A stretch of 64,000 nucleotides of DNA from Limnohabitans sp. Hippo3 (GTDB taxonomy: Bacteria > Pseudomonadota > Gammaproteobacteria > Burkholderiales > Burkholderiaceae_C), in contig NZ_NESF01000014.1 in assembly GCF_003063665.1 (NCBI RefSeq), positions 1 to 64,000 of the forward strand. Reading direction: 5' to 3'. Each line of letters starts with the position of its first letter. Positions within the stretch are counted from its first letter, which is position 1. A program made the translations under genes and the position numbers. Below the pieces are notes generated by a model. It made no database searches. It saw only the letters and a list, made by a program, of their open reading frames with translations, and was not told the origin of the DNA. Shown in pieces: positions 29,538 to 38,702 of this stretch.

Positions 29538-30137
29538 ATGAGGGCGGCGCTGCGCCACCCCGCCGCTTGGTGGGTCGTGCTGGTGCTCGGGTGCATGCCC
29601 TGGGCCTGGTTGCTCGCCCAAACCCTGCTGGACCAGCTGGGGCCCAATCCCGCCGAAACCCTGATCCGTTCGACCGGGGACTGGACACTGCGCAGCTTGT
29701 GCGTGGTGCTGGCCGTGACCCCTTTGCGCACCTGGTGGGGTTGGCCTGAGCTGTTGCGCTTTCGGCGTTTGTTGGGCTTGCTGGTGTTTGGCTATGCCAG
29801 CTTGCACCTGCTGTGCTACGCCTGGCTGGACATGGGCTTTGACCTGGCTGACACGCTCCAAGACCTCTTCAAGCGCCCCTTCATTTGGCTGGGCTTCAGC
29901 GCCTTTGTGATCCTGCTGGCGCTGGCGGCCACCTCGTTCAACCGGGCTGTGCGCTGGCTGGGCGGCAAGCGCTGGCAGCTGCTGCACCGGGGTGTCTATG
30001 CGGTGGCCGTGCTCGCCGTGCTGCACTTTTGGTGGATGCGTGCGGGCAAGCAGGACTTTGCCGAGGTGCTGGTGTACGCGGGCATCTTGGCGGTTCTGTT
30101 GGGCTGGCGCTGGGTGCGGGCAGCACGGCGAACCTGA
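29538..30137 (+). CDS. msrQ: MsrQ haem-binding membrane subunit (YedZ)
   Basis: This inner-membrane b-type haem protein feeds electrons from the quinone pool or a flavin to MsrP. The 199 residues form about six transmembrane helices. Likely haem histidines are in YASLHLLCY, LLHRGVYAV and LAVLHFWWM. ATG 29538 follows a GGGGGT purine-rich stretch; a TTG start at 29517 would add only seven residues. It is convergent with lysA (47-bp gap). Confidence 0.93.
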   Translation: MRAALRHPAAWWVVLVLGCMPWAWLLAQTLLDQLGPNPAETLIRSTGDWTLRSLCVVLAVTPLRTWWGWPELLRFRRLLGLLVFGYASLHLLCYAWLDMGFDLADTLQDLFKRPFIWLGFSAFVILLALAATSFNRAVRWLGGKRWQLLHRGVYAVAVLAVLHFWWMRAGKQDFAEVLVYAGILAVLLGWRWVRAARRT

Positions 30138-30184
30138 GCCTGCAGGAAGCGCTTGTGCAGCCGGTTCAGGCTGCGCCGCCTGTT

Positions 30185-31471
30185 TCAGACCAGCTGCTCC
30201 AGCGCAAAGGTATCGAACGCCGACTCGCGCTGGCGGATCAAATGGGCCTTTGTGCCATCGACCAGGATTTCGGCGGCGCGGCCCCGGGTGTTGTAGTTGC
30301 TGGCCATGCTCATGCAATAAGCGCCTGCCGACAGCACGGCGAGCACATCCCCGGCTTGAACCACCAGTTGGCGGTCACGGCCGATCCAGTCGCCGCTTTC
30401 GCACACCGGGCCGACTACGTCGTACACCACACCATCACCAGAGTGCTGCGAAACCGGCACGATCTGGTGGAAGGCCTGGTACATGGCCGGGCGGGGCAGG
30501 TCGTTCATGGCCGCGTCGACGATGCAGAAGTTCTTTTGTTCGCCGGGCTTCAGGTACAGCACCTCGGTCAGGCACACGCCCGCGTTGCCTACCAAAGAGC
30601 GGCCGGGCTCGATCATCAGCTGGCGCTGGCCGTAACCCCGGGCATCGAGCTTGGCCAGCAGCTGCGCCCACAGCGCATCGGCCTCGGGCGGCGTGTCGCC
30701 GTTGTAGTTGATGCCCAGGCCACCACCAAAGTCGATGTGGTGGATAGCGATGCCCGCCGCTTCGATGTCGGCCACCAGGTCCAGCACGCGGTCCATGGCG
30801 TCCAGGTAGGGCGTGCTGTCGGTGATTTGCGAGCCGATGTGGCAGTCGATGCCCACCACCTTCAGGCCCGGCAGGCTGGCTGCGTGGCGGTAAGCACGCT
30901 GCGCGTCTTCGTGGGCGATGCCGAATTTGTTGCCCTTCAGACCGGTCGAGATGTAAGGGTGCGTCTTGGGGTCGACATTGGGGTTCACGCGCAGGCTGAC
31001 CGGGGCCACCTTGCCCAGGTCCGCGGCCACGGCGCTCAGCACATCGAGTTCGGCTTCGCTTTCCACATTGAAGCAGCCAATGCCCACTTGCAGCGCTTGC
31101 TTCATCTCGTGGCGGGTTTTGCCCACGCCGGAAAAAATCACCTTGGCCGGGTCGCCGCCCGCAGCCAGCACGCGGGCCAGCTCGCCGCCCGAGACGATGT
31201 CAAAGCCGCAGCCGGCATCTGCAAAGACCTGCAGCACCGCTAGGCTGGAGTTGGCTTTCATGGCGTAGCAAATTTGCGCGTTCCGACCGGCAAAGCCGCG
31301 CTGGTAGGCGGCCAGGGCCGAGAGCATGGCGGCCTTGGAATAAACGAACAAAGGCGTGCCGTGTTCGCGTGCCAGCTCGGACAGGCAAACGCCCTCGACA
31401 TGCAGCTGATCGCCCGCATAGGCGACCTGGGGCTGGCCGGGCAGGCCTTGAGGGGTGGTGGGAGCGTTCAT
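30185..31471 (-). CDS. lysA: diaminopimelate decarboxylase
   Basis: This PLP enzyme makes L-lysine from meso-diaminopimelate, the last step of lysine synthesis. The 428-residue protein belongs to fold type III. The PLP lysine is K72 in CYAMKANSS. HIGSQ and GGGLGI are the usual substrate/phosphate motifs, and the ALYCM-like end region (SAGAYCMSMASNYN) is typical. ATG 31471 overlaps the stop of lptM by 4 bp, so the two are translationally coupled. Confidence 0.96.
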   Translation of the reverse strand: MNAPTTPQGLPGQPQVAYAGDQLHVEGVCLSELAREHGTPLFVYSKAAMLSALAAYQRGFAGRNAQICYAMKANSSLAVLQVFADAGCGFDIVSGGELARVLAAGGDPAKVIFSGVGKTRHEMKQALQVGIGCFNVESEAELDVLSAVAADLGKVAPVSLRVNPNVDPKTHPYISTGLKGNKFGIAHEDAQRAYRHAASLPGLKVVGIDCHIGSQITDSTPYLDAMDRVLDLVADIEAAGIAIHHIDFGGGLGINYNGDTPPEADALWAQLLAKLDARGYGQRQLMIEPGRSLVGNAGVCLTEVLYLKPGEQKNFCIVDAAMNDLPRPAMYQAFHQIVPVSQHSGDGVVYDVVGPVCESGDWIGRDRQLVVQAGDVLAVLSAGAYCMSMASNYNTRGRAAEILVDGTKAHLIRQRESAFDTFALEQLV

Positions 31472-31713
31472 GGTGGGGTGAGTTGGGGGGGCGTCGGCGC
31501 CGGGGTGTTTGTCGTTGGGTCTGACGGCACGGTGGTTGTAGCGGGCGCGGTTTTGGCGGGCCAGACCTTGAGCGTTTCGGGCAAGGTGGCACGTCCGGCA
31601 GACTCCGGGGTAGTGGGCAAAAACAGGGGGCCTTTTTGACCGCATGCGCTCAGCATCGCCGCACCGCCGACAAGGGCATGCGCCGTGACTAGAATCTTCA
31701 AGACCTTCAACAT
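31468..31713 (-). CDS. lptM: LPS translocon maturation lipoprotein LptM (YifL-like)
   Basis: This small lipoprotein assists maturation of the LptD LPS translocon (known for E. coli YifL/LptM). It has 81 residues: a signal with lipobox LSAC (C24), then the family hallmark [10 protein letters not shown], then a Pro/Thr-rich tail. It precedes lysA, as lptM does in many proteobacteria (lptM near dapF/lysA and cyaY). Its start is only 12 bp from the divergent cyaY start. Confidence 0.9.
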   Translation of the reverse strand: MLKVLKILVTAHALVGGAAMLSACGQKGPLFLPTTPESAGRATLPETLKVWPAKTAPATTTVPSDPTTNTPAPTPPQLTPP

Positions 31714-31725
31714 GCACCGATTGTA

Positions 31726-32055
31726 ATGACCGACCTTGAATTTCTGGACCAAGCTGAACGCCTGCTGGCGGGCGTAGAGATCAGCAGTGACCGTTTGAAC
31801 GACGACACCGACGCCGACATCGACAACCAGCGCGTGGGCGGCATGGTCACGCTCACCTTTCCCAACCGCAGCCAGATCGTGGTCAACTTGCAAAAGCCCC
31901 TGCACGAGGTGTGGTTGGCGGCCCGTTGCGGTGGCTTTCATTACAAGTTTGATGGCACGCACTGGATGGACACCAAGGGTCAAGGGGAGTTCTGGGAGAG
32001 CCTGTCACGCTACGCGTCCGAACAGGCGGGCCAAAACTTGTTGTTCAAGCCCTGA
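31726..32055 (+). CDS. cyaY: frataxin-like iron donor CyaY
   Basis: This small acidic protein regulates iron delivery to the IscS/IscU iron-sulfur assembly machinery. The 109-residue length fits. The acidic N-terminal helix ([13 protein letters not shown]) and the segment [31 protein letters not shown] and GGFHYKF are the frataxin fold. A TAGAAT -10 box at 31690-31695 lies within the divergent lptM gene. Confidence 0.94.
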   Translation: MTDLEFLDQAERLLAGVEISSDRLNDDTDADIDNQRVGGMVTLTFPNRSQIVVNLQKPLHEVWLAARCGGFHYKFDGTHWMDTKGQGEFWESLSRYASEQAGQNLLFKP

Positions 32056-32082
32056 CAAGACCAGAGCAGGTCGCCCCATACA

Positions 32083-32113
32083 GGCCACCCGGCGCCAGGG
32101 TGGCCAGGGTTTT
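32083..32113 (+). terminator. probable terminator between cyaY and mrcA
   Basis: Stem GGCCACCC (32083-32090) / GGGTGGCC (32098-32105) with a 7-base loop is followed by AGGGTTTT. It lies 27 bp beyond the cyaY stop, between convergent genes. The T-tract is short. Confidence 0.5.
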
Positions 32114-32124
32114 GCGGCCGCGAC

Positions 32125-34512
32125 TCAGTTCCTGAACAAATCCAGAATCCGGTTGCGCTCTTCGCCCGGAGGCGTGGCGTTGGGGGACTTGCCTGAGCCC
32201 TCCTGGCCTGTGCCCAGTGTGCTGACGCCGCCTCCGCGGGCGTATTCTTCGTACACCCAGTCGCCACCCACGTTCACCAAACCTTCGGGCACAGGCGGCT
32301 CCGAGACCGGCATGCCGCGCAAAGCGGTTTCCATGAAGCTGATCCACACGGGCAAACTCAGGCCGCCGCCAGTTTCGCGGTCACCCAGTTTGCGCGGCGT
32401 GTCGTAGCCAACCCAGACCACAGCCGCCAGATTGGGCTGGTAGCCCGCAAACCAGGCGTCCATGGCGTCGTTGGTGGTGCCGGTTTTGCCGTATATGTCC
32501 GGGCGACGCAGTGTGCCCTGCGCTCTGGCGGCAGTGCCGGAGCGCGTGACCTCTTGCAGCAAGCTGGTCATGACAAAGGCGTTGCGCGGCGGGATGGCCG
32601 GCGCTTCGCTCATTTGCACCACGGCGGGGCTGTCCACCAGCACCCGGTCCTTGAAATCGGTGATGCGCGTGATCAGATGAGGCTGAACTTTGTAGCCGCC
32701 GTTGGCAAACACCGCATAGCCTGTGGCCATCTGCATGGGGGTGACCGATCCTGCGCCGAGCGCCATCGTCAAAAAGGCCGGGTGCTTGTCTTCGTCAAAG
32801 CCGAAACGGGTCACCCATTCCTGGGCGGGGCGAGGGCCGACCGCCTGCAAAACGCGAATGGACACCATGTTCTTGGACTTCGCCAAACCTGTGCGCAGGC
32901 TCATGGGGCCGTCAAACTTGCCGTCGTAGTTCTTGGGCTCCCAGGGCTGACCGCCCGTCACGCCGCTGTCAAAAAACAAAGGCGCGTCGTTGACCACCGT
33001 GGCGGGCGTGAAGCCTTTTTCAAGTGCAGCCGAATAGATGAAGGGCTTGAAGCTCGAGCCCGGCTGTCGCCAGGCCTGCGTCACATGATTGAATTTGTTT
33101 TTGGCAAAGTCAAAGCCGCCCACCAAGGCCCGAATGGCGCCCGTTTGGGGCGTGATGGCCACCAAAGCGCCCTCCACTTCTGGCAGTTGGGTGATCTCCC
33201 AAGCCCCTTTGGGGGTTTGGGTGATGCGGACCAGGGCGCCTTTGCGCACTTGTTTGGCGGGGGGCGTTTTGTCGGACAGGCCCGATTGCGCAGGTTTGAG
33301 GCCGTCGCCCGTGATGGTGATTTGCTCGCCGTTCTGGCGAATCACCACCACCTTGCGGGGCGAGGCTTCCAGCACCACGGCCGACAGCACGTCGCCATTG
33401 TCAGGGTGGTCTTCGAGCGCGTCGTCTATGGCGTCTTCCATCTTTTTGGGGTCTGCAGGCAGATCGATGAACTTCTCGGGGCCACGGTAAATCTGGCGGC
33501 GCTCGAAATCCATGATGCCCTGGCGCAAGGCTTTGTAGGCGGCCATTTGCTCGGCCGATTGCACGGTGGTGTACACATTCAGGCCTCGTGTGTAGGTTTC
33601 CTGGCCGTATTGTGCAAAGACCATTTGACGCACGGTTTCGGCCACATATTCCGCGTGCAGGATTTTTTTGTCAGCAGCCGAGCGCAGTTTGAGCGGTTCG
33701 GCCTTGGCCGCCTTGGCCTGGGCGGCCGTGATGTACTTGTTGTCCTCCATCCGCTCGATGATGTAGAGCTGGCGTGAACGGGCGCGCTTGGGGTTGTTGA
33801 TCGGGTTGTAGGCCGAAGGGGCCTTGGGCAAGCCTGCCAGCATGGCCGCTTCGGCAATGCTGATGTCCTTGAGCGGTTTGCCGAAATAAGTTTCGGCCGC
33901 CGAAGCAAAACCATAAGCCCGGTTGCCCAGAAAAATCTGGTTCATGTAAATCTCAAGGATCTGGTCCTTGGTCAGCATGTGTTCGAGTTTGTAGGTCAGC
34001 AAAATTTCATAAATCTTGCGTGTGTAGGTTTTTTCGGACGACAGGTACACGTTGCGGGCGACCTGCATGGTGATGGTGGAGGCCCCCTGGCTTTTCATGC
34101 GGCCCACGTTGGCAATGCCCGCACGCAAGATGCCCAAGTAGTCCACGCCGCCGTGTTGGTAAAAGCGGTTGTCTTCGATGGACAACACCGCATCTTTCAT
34201 GACTTGGGGAATGTCCTGGATGGGCGTGAGGTTGCGCCGCTCTTCGCCGAATTCGCCCATCAACTGCCCGTCCTCCGTGAACACACGCAGCGGCAACTTG
34301 GGCTTGTAATCGGCCAGGTCGGAAATGTCCGGCAGGTTGGGGTAGGCGATCACCATGGCCACACCCACCACCAGCAAGATGGACGCCAGTCCAGCGGCAG
34401 CCAGGCCAACGGCCCATGCGGCCAGTTTCAAAACCCACGACAAAAGGTCAGGTGTGGCGCCCTTCGCTGGGGCGTTTTGTTTGTCTGGGGAGGCGGTGTC
34501 TTTGGAGGGCAT
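32125..34512 (-). CDS. mrcA: penicillin-binding protein 1A
   Basis: This bifunctional enzyme polymerises and cross-links peptidoglycan. The 795-residue protein has an N-terminal membrane anchor (about 22-50), a GT51 transglycosylase domain (EDNRFYQHGGVDYLGILRA, then GASTITMQVARN), an OB-like insert, and a transpeptidase domain with SSFK (active-site Ser), SKN and KTGTT. ATG 34512 was preferred; the frame extends 15 codons upstream. A TATAAT -10 box on the minus strand lies at 34561-34556. It is divergent from the pilM cluster, the layout seen around mrcA/ponA and pil/hof genes in other proteobacteria. Confidence 0.95.
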   Translation of the reverse strand: MPSKDTASPDKQNAPAKGATPDLLSWVLKLAAWAVGLAAAGLASILLVVGVAMVIAYPNLPDISDLADYKPKLPLRVFTEDGQLMGEFGEERRNLTPIQDIPQVMKDAVLSIEDNRFYQHGGVDYLGILRAGIANVGRMKSQGASTITMQVARNVYLSSEKTYTRKIYEILLTYKLEHMLTKDQILEIYMNQIFLGNRAYGFASAAETYFGKPLKDISIAEAAMLAGLPKAPSAYNPINNPKRARSRQLYIIERMEDNKYITAAQAKAAKAEPLKLRSAADKKILHAEYVAETVRQMVFAQYGQETYTRGLNVYTTVQSAEQMAAYKALRQGIMDFERRQIYRGPEKFIDLPADPKKMEDAIDDALEDHPDNGDVLSAVVLEASPRKVVVIRQNGEQITITGDGLKPAQSGLSDKTPPAKQVRKGALVRITQTPKGAWEITQLPEVEGALVAITPQTGAIRALVGGFDFAKNKFNHVTQAWRQPGSSFKPFIYSAALEKGFTPATVVNDAPLFFDSGVTGGQPWEPKNYDGKFDGPMSLRTGLAKSKNMVSIRVLQAVGPRPAQEWVTRFGFDEDKHPAFLTMALGAGSVTPMQMATGYAVFANGGYKVQPHLITRITDFKDRVLVDSPAVVQMSEAPAIPPRNAFVMTSLLQEVTRSGTAARAQGTLRRPDIYGKTGTTNDAMDAWFAGYQPNLAAVVWVGYDTPRKLGDRETGGGLSLPVWISFMETALRGMPVSEPPVPEGLVNVGGDWVYEEYARGGGVSTLGTGQEGSGKSPNATPPGEERNRILDLFRN

Positions 34513-34699
34513 AGGTGGGCTGTTGGGGCAGCCAACAAGGCGCGGGCTGCGGGTCATTATAAAAATTCCGGCCTCTGTGCTTGGAAAATTCGAAGAACTT
34601 ATTAAACACTTTGGTTTTCAAAAAATTGCCACCTCGGCCGAATCATGTTACAAAACCTTGCAGTGAAGACCATTCAGGTCGTTTCAGGGGAGGCTCGAC

Positions 34700-35467
34700 A
34701 TGCAGGCATGGGTGCAGTGGTGGCAACGGTGGGCCCGGGGATCGGTCCGCCATGCCTGGGGCCTGGCACCACTCGACGGTGCCTGGGTGTTGGGCGGCTT
34801 GACGCGACCCATCCACAACCTGGCCAAAGTCCAGACCCTGGTGGCTTTGCCCGCACCCGCTGATGTGGACGCTTCAGACCTGAGCTGGCTGAGTCAGCAC
34901 TTGCGCCAGCATGGGCGCTTGGGTGGCGGGGCGCGTCATCGCCTCAACATGGCCTTGCCTTTGGCGCTGATCCAGCAGGGGTACATCGACTTTCCCGCCG
35001 ACTTGCCCGAAGAAGACTGGGTCTACGAGGTGCAGCTGGAAGTAGCCCAGGCCTTGCAGCTGGAGCCCGACGCGGTGAATTTCGATTTTGAACCCGCGCC
35101 ACTGACCGATGGCCTGGTCCAGCGCGTGCACTGGATGGGCTGTGCGCAAGCCCGGATGGCGGACTTCAAAAGCTGCACCCGCGCGGCAGGCTGGCGACTG
35201 GCCGCCGTCGAGTCCGAACTGCAGGCCGCACAGCGGGGTGCGCGTGCGTTGCGCGGCGGGGTGGCCAGTCTGTGGACCCAGGCGCCGCAGGACTGGCAGT
35301 TTAGGCTGGACAGGCTGGGCGGACCAGTTGCTCGGTCAGAACACGATGCCGCTCAGGTGTCGGTGGACTCCGAAGCCGACATCGAAGAAGCCCTGCGGCA
35401 GGTGATGGCCACGCCCGGTGGCCCACGCCTGGTGGCGGCAGGCTTGGCCCTGAAGGCGTGGCAGTGA
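34700..35467 (+). CDS. pilM: PilM-like protein of a reduced pilMNOPQ cluster
   Basis: This protein is the likely cytoplasmic actin-like scaffold of the pilus/DNA-uptake alignment complex. At 255 residues it is shorter than classical PilM (about 350), closer to HofM/ComA types. The segment HRLNMALPLALIQQGYIDFP then EVQLEVAQALQLEPDAVNFDF is PilM-like (hydrophobic strand, then the acidic region before the second subdomain). No clear nucleotide-binding loop is left. Identification leans on gene order: mrcA divergent, pilN, pilO-P and pilQ downstream. Its stop overlaps the pilN start by one base. Confidence 0.75.
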   Translation: MQAWVQWWQRWARGSVRHAWGLAPLDGAWVLGGLTRPIHNLAKVQTLVALPAPADVDASDLSWLSQHLRQHGRLGGGARHRLNMALPLALIQQGYIDFPADLPEEDWVYEVQLEVAQALQLEPDAVNFDFEPAPLTDGLVQRVHWMGCAQARMADFKSCTRAAGWRLAAVESELQAAQRGARALRGGVASLWTQAPQDWQFRLDRLGGPVARSEHDAAQVSVDSEADIEEALRQVMATPGGPRLVAAGLALKAWQ

Positions 35468-36048
35468 TGCGTGCGCTGAATTTGCTCCATCACCCAGGCC
35501 TGGCTCGGCAGCAAAAGGTTTTTCACCGCTGGTGGAGCGGCTTGGCCGGGCTGCTGGTCGGCACTTCGCTGGCTTGGGCTTGGCACCATGTGCAGGTGAT
35601 CGAGACGGCGCAGCTGCAGTTGGCGCAAAGCCGTTTGCAAGGGGCATTGCGGGCGCAGCAACAGCAGGCCCAGGAAGCCGCACGCCAGCAAACCCGGCTG
35701 CGCGGGCAAGCCGAACAAGCCCGCCAGCTCCAGCAGATCGCCGAGCACCAGCACACCTGGGTGAGCCTGCACGAGAGCTTGCAGCAAGAAGCCAGGGAGC
35801 GGGGCCTGAAGCTGCTGCGCTTGCACTCTGATGCAGAAAAAATCGAGTTGCACGGCACCCTGCAGCGCGCTGACGCTGTGTCTGAAGTACGGCAAAGCTT
35901 GTCGGCGCAATGGCCGCAAGCGCTGGCCTTGACCAGTATGACAGCCGGTCCCGCAGGTGAGGTGAACGTTGTCTGGCAAACCCAGTGGCCACAGGCCCAA
36001 GCGGTGGTGGCCACTTCGCCTGCGCGCAGCCAGAGGGCCAAACCATGA
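35467..36048 (+). CDS. pilN: PilN-like inner-membrane protein
   Basis: This 193-residue bitopic protein has a short cytoplasmic start (MRALNLLHHP, resembling the PilN INLLP motif), one transmembrane segment (about 24-42), a long Gln/Ala-rich coiled coil (50-100) and a small periplasmic domain. This is the PilN plan. It links cytoplasmic PilM to the PilO/PilP complex. Start ATG 35467 overlaps the pilM stop; a GTG at 35458 would add only three residues. Confidence 0.8.
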   Translation: MRALNLLHHPGLARQQKVFHRWWSGLAGLLVGTSLAWAWHHVQVIETAQLQLAQSRLQGALRAQQQQAQEAARQQTRLRGQAEQARQLQQIAEHQHTWVSLHESLQQEARERGLKLLRLHSDAEKIELHGTLQRADAVSEVRQSLSAQWPQALALTSMTAGPAGEVNVVWQTQWPQAQAVVATSPARSQRAKP

Positions 36049-37145
36049 AGCGTTGGGCTGTGTCGCAGCTGGGCGCTTTGCACTGGCCCCACCTGCAGCG
36101 GCTGGCCGCACGCTGGTGGCGTCGGTGGGTCTACGCCCTGACCGGCTGCTCGCTGGGCGTGGCGCTGGTGTGGCTGGCGCAGCCAGAGGTGCGCGAAGAA
36201 CATGCACAGGCCGAACAAGCGGTGACCAATTTGGCGCAGCAGTTGGGCGCCTTGCCTGTGGCCGCAGCCATGCCCCCAGCCCAGGCCATGCCAAGCGATG
36301 TGCAGGGCCGACTGGCCAGCTTGCCTGCCGTGACACAGCAGGGGCAAATCTGGACCGATTGGCAGCAGTTCTTGGCGGCGCATGGTTTGCGCTTGCAATC
36401 GCTGCGCCCCTTGGCCGCAGAGTCCATCGTCTCGTCCGCGTCCGCCAGTGGCGGTGCCGCGCAGCCTGCCAGCTTGCCTCATCAGGTAGCGGCTTTGCGT
36501 GTGCAGGGTCGTTTCGAGAACTGGACCCGGGCATGGGCGGCCTGCGCCGAGACAGGGCCGGTCTGCAGCCTGGACCGCATCAGCGTGGCGGCCCTGCCAC
36601 AAGCGGCCGAAGTCCAGATCGATGTGGTGCTGCGCATCTGGATGCGTCCGGCCGAAGAAGGCGCTGGTGAACAGGCAATGCAAACGGCCTTGATCGTGCC
36701 CTCGTCGACGTCCCCCCTGTCCCGTTCGGCGCCTGCATTGTTTGCTGCAGAGGCGGCTGTTTCCGGGGCCCTCGCGGGCGCTGCCGCGCGTGCGGAAGGC
36801 GCGCGTTCGGAAGATGAGCGGCAAACCACTGGCGCAGCGGCAACGGGCACAGGGCTCGTCAGCGCAGCCGCCGAAGACTTGTCGCCGGACCCTCGTCATT
36901 GGCCACTGGCCCGGGTGCGTTGGGTGGGCTTGTGGCAGCAGGGCAGCGATCGGCACGCGATTTTGTCGGCCGGACCGCACGGGGCCAAGGTGCGTCTGGG
37001 GCAACGTGTCACGCAGGAAGGCCATCGGGTGGTCGCCATCGCCGAGGACGGCGTGAGCCTGCGCTTGGCGCAAGAACCGGTGATCAAGCTCGACGGTATG
37101 CGGCCCGCTGCAGAGGGTCACAGCATGGGGAGTGGGAAGCCATGA
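36045..37145 (+). CDS. PilO-PilP fusion protein
   Basis: This 366-residue protein appears to join two components of the pilus alignment complex. The first part (1-200) has a cytoplasmic lead, a transmembrane segment near 30-48 (VYALTGCSLGVALVWLAQP), a coiled coil and a ferredoxin-like domain ending LRIWMRP, as in PilO. After an Ala/Ser-rich linker (about 210-285) the end (WPLARVRWVGLWQQGSDRHA, then ILSAGPHGAKVRLGQRVTQE) resembles the PilP beta domain that docks on the secretin. It overlaps pilN and pilQ by 4 bp each. A separate pilP is absent, supporting the fusion reading. Confidence 0.72.
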   Translation: MKRWAVSQLGALHWPHLQRLAARWWRRWVYALTGCSLGVALVWLAQPEVREEHAQAEQAVTNLAQQLGALPVAAAMPPAQAMPSDVQGRLASLPAVTQQGQIWTDWQQFLAAHGLRLQSLRPLAAESIVSSASASGGAAQPASLPHQVAALRVQGRFENWTRAWAACAETGPVCSLDRISVAALPQAAEVQIDVVLRIWMRPAEEGAGEQAMQTALIVPSSTSPLSRSAPALFAAEAAVSGALAGAAARAEGARSEDERQTTGAAATGTGLVSAAAEDLSPDPRHWPLARVRWVGLWQQGSDRHAILSAGPHGAKVRLGQRVTQEGHRVVAIAEDGVSLRLAQEPVIKLDGMRPAAEGHSMGSGKP

Positions 37146-38572
37146 AGGATTTCAAACGGTACGGACTCCGCAGCAGCGTGTGGTTGGCATGCGTTTGCAG
37201 CGCAGGGTGGGTGGCGGCGCAAATGCCGGACAGCCCCGAACGGGCCTCGTCACCGTCAGGGTCACAAGCGGGTGTGGTGGCTGTGCCCGACGACAAACCG
37301 ATCAGCCTGAATTTTCAGAACATCGACATCAAAGCCCTGTTGCAGGTGTTTGCCGACTTCACAGGGCTCAACCTGGTGCCGACCGACAGCGTGAGCGGAC
37401 CCGTGACCGTGCGTTTGAACGAGGTGCCGTGGCAGCAGGCTTTGAGCATCGTGCTGCAGTCCAAGGGACTGGTGTCGCGCCAGGAAGGCCGTGTGCTGTG
37501 GATCGCACCGCAGGGCGAATGGGCCCTGCGCGAGAAAAAGCAGCTCGATGCCCAAGCCGCTTTGGAGGCGGTCAGCCCCTTGCAGATGCTGTCCTTGCGT
37601 TTGCAATATGCCCGTGCCACCGAGGTGGCCCAGCGCCTGCAAGGCGGTGCGGCGGGCAGCACAGGGGGGCGCTGGTTGAGTGCCCGGGGCAGTGTGCTGG
37701 CCGAGCCTCGCACCAACCAGCTTTTCATCTCGGACCTGCCCGCACGCGTGCTGGACCTTCAAAAAATGTTAGCGCAACTGGATGTGCCCGTTCGGCAGAT
37801 CCTGATCGAGGCCCGCATCGTGGAGGCCGATGACCAGTTTGGGCAGTCGCTCGGTGTGAAGCTGGGCACGGGTCTGGCGATCCCCATGAAGGTGCAGGGC
37901 CGCTCCAACACGCTGGCCGTGGGTGCCAGCAACCAGCCCACAGCAGCCGGTACGGTGGCCGGTAACCAGGTGAATTTGCCTGCAGGATCGGCTGGGCAAA
38001 CGCTCAACACCCCGGCCACCTTCGCCGTCTCGTTGTTCAATGCCGCAGCCGACCGTTTCATCAACGTGGAAATTTCGGCCCTCGAAGCCGCAGGGTTGGG
38101 CAAGGTGGTGTCGCGCCCCCGGGTGGTGACAGCCGACCAGACCAAGGCCTTGATCGAGCAGGGCACCGAGTTGCCTTATCAAACGGCCATGGGCAATGGC
38201 GTGACCGCGATTTCCTTCAGAAAGGCCAACCTCAAGCTGGAGGTGACGCCCCAGATCACGCCCGATGGTTCGGTGGTGCTGGATGTGGATGTGAACCGCG
38301 ACAGCGTCGGGCAAATCACTCCGGCGGGTTACGCCATCAACACCAAGCATGTGAAGACCCAGGTGCGCGTGGAGGATGGCGGCACCGTCGTGCTGGGCGG
38401 CATTTACGAAGAGACCAACCGCAACGACGAAGCCAAGGTGCCGGGTCTGGGCGATGTGCCTGGCCTGGGGTGGCTGTTCAAAAACCGGGACCAGACCCGG
38501 CGCAAAAGCGAGTTGTTGATTTTCCTCACGCCCCGCGTGGTGGCCGATGGCCCGGCCACTCTGCCGCCCTGA
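37142..38572 (+). CDS. pilQ: short type IV pilus / DNA-uptake secretin PilQ
   Basis: This is the outer-membrane channel for a pilus or imported DNA. At 476 residues it is much shorter than Pseudomonas/Neisseria PilQ (about 700) and lacks AMIN domains; it matches HofQ/ComE-type secretins. A signal peptide ends near VAAQ (28). STN/N1 domains follow (SLNFQNIDIKALLQVFADFT at 48-67), then the secretin core, with VEVTPQITPDG and the C-terminal VPGLGDVPGLGWLFK. It closes the pil block, 130 bp before aroK. Confidence 0.9.
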   Translation: MKDFKRYGLRSSVWLACVCSAGWVAAQMPDSPERASSPSGSQAGVVAVPDDKPISLNFQNIDIKALLQVFADFTGLNLVPTDSVSGPVTVRLNEVPWQQALSIVLQSKGLVSRQEGRVLWIAPQGEWALREKKQLDAQAALEAVSPLQMLSLRLQYARATEVAQRLQGGAAGSTGGRWLSARGSVLAEPRTNQLFISDLPARVLDLQKMLAQLDVPVRQILIEARIVEADDQFGQSLGVKLGTGLAIPMKVQGRSNTLAVGASNQPTAAGTVAGNQVNLPAGSAGQTLNTPATFAVSLFNAAADRFINVEISALEAAGLGKVVSRPRVVTADQTKALIEQGTELPYQTAMGNGVTAISFRKANLKLEVTPQITPDGSVVLDVDVNRDSVGQITPAGYAINTKHVKTQVRVEDGGTVVLGGIYEETNRNDEAKVPGLGDVPGLGWLFKNRDQTRRKSELLIFLTPRVVADGPATLPP

Positions 38573-38702
38573 AGCACGCTGCCCTTTGACCCCAGCGCAG
38601 CGCGCTTCAAGCTGGGCCAGGCTGGTCGAATACACTTGCAGGCTCTGAAGTGCTGGCCATTTTTTTGGGTGGACCAGCCCATATTCCCAGTGTGAGACTT
38701 TC

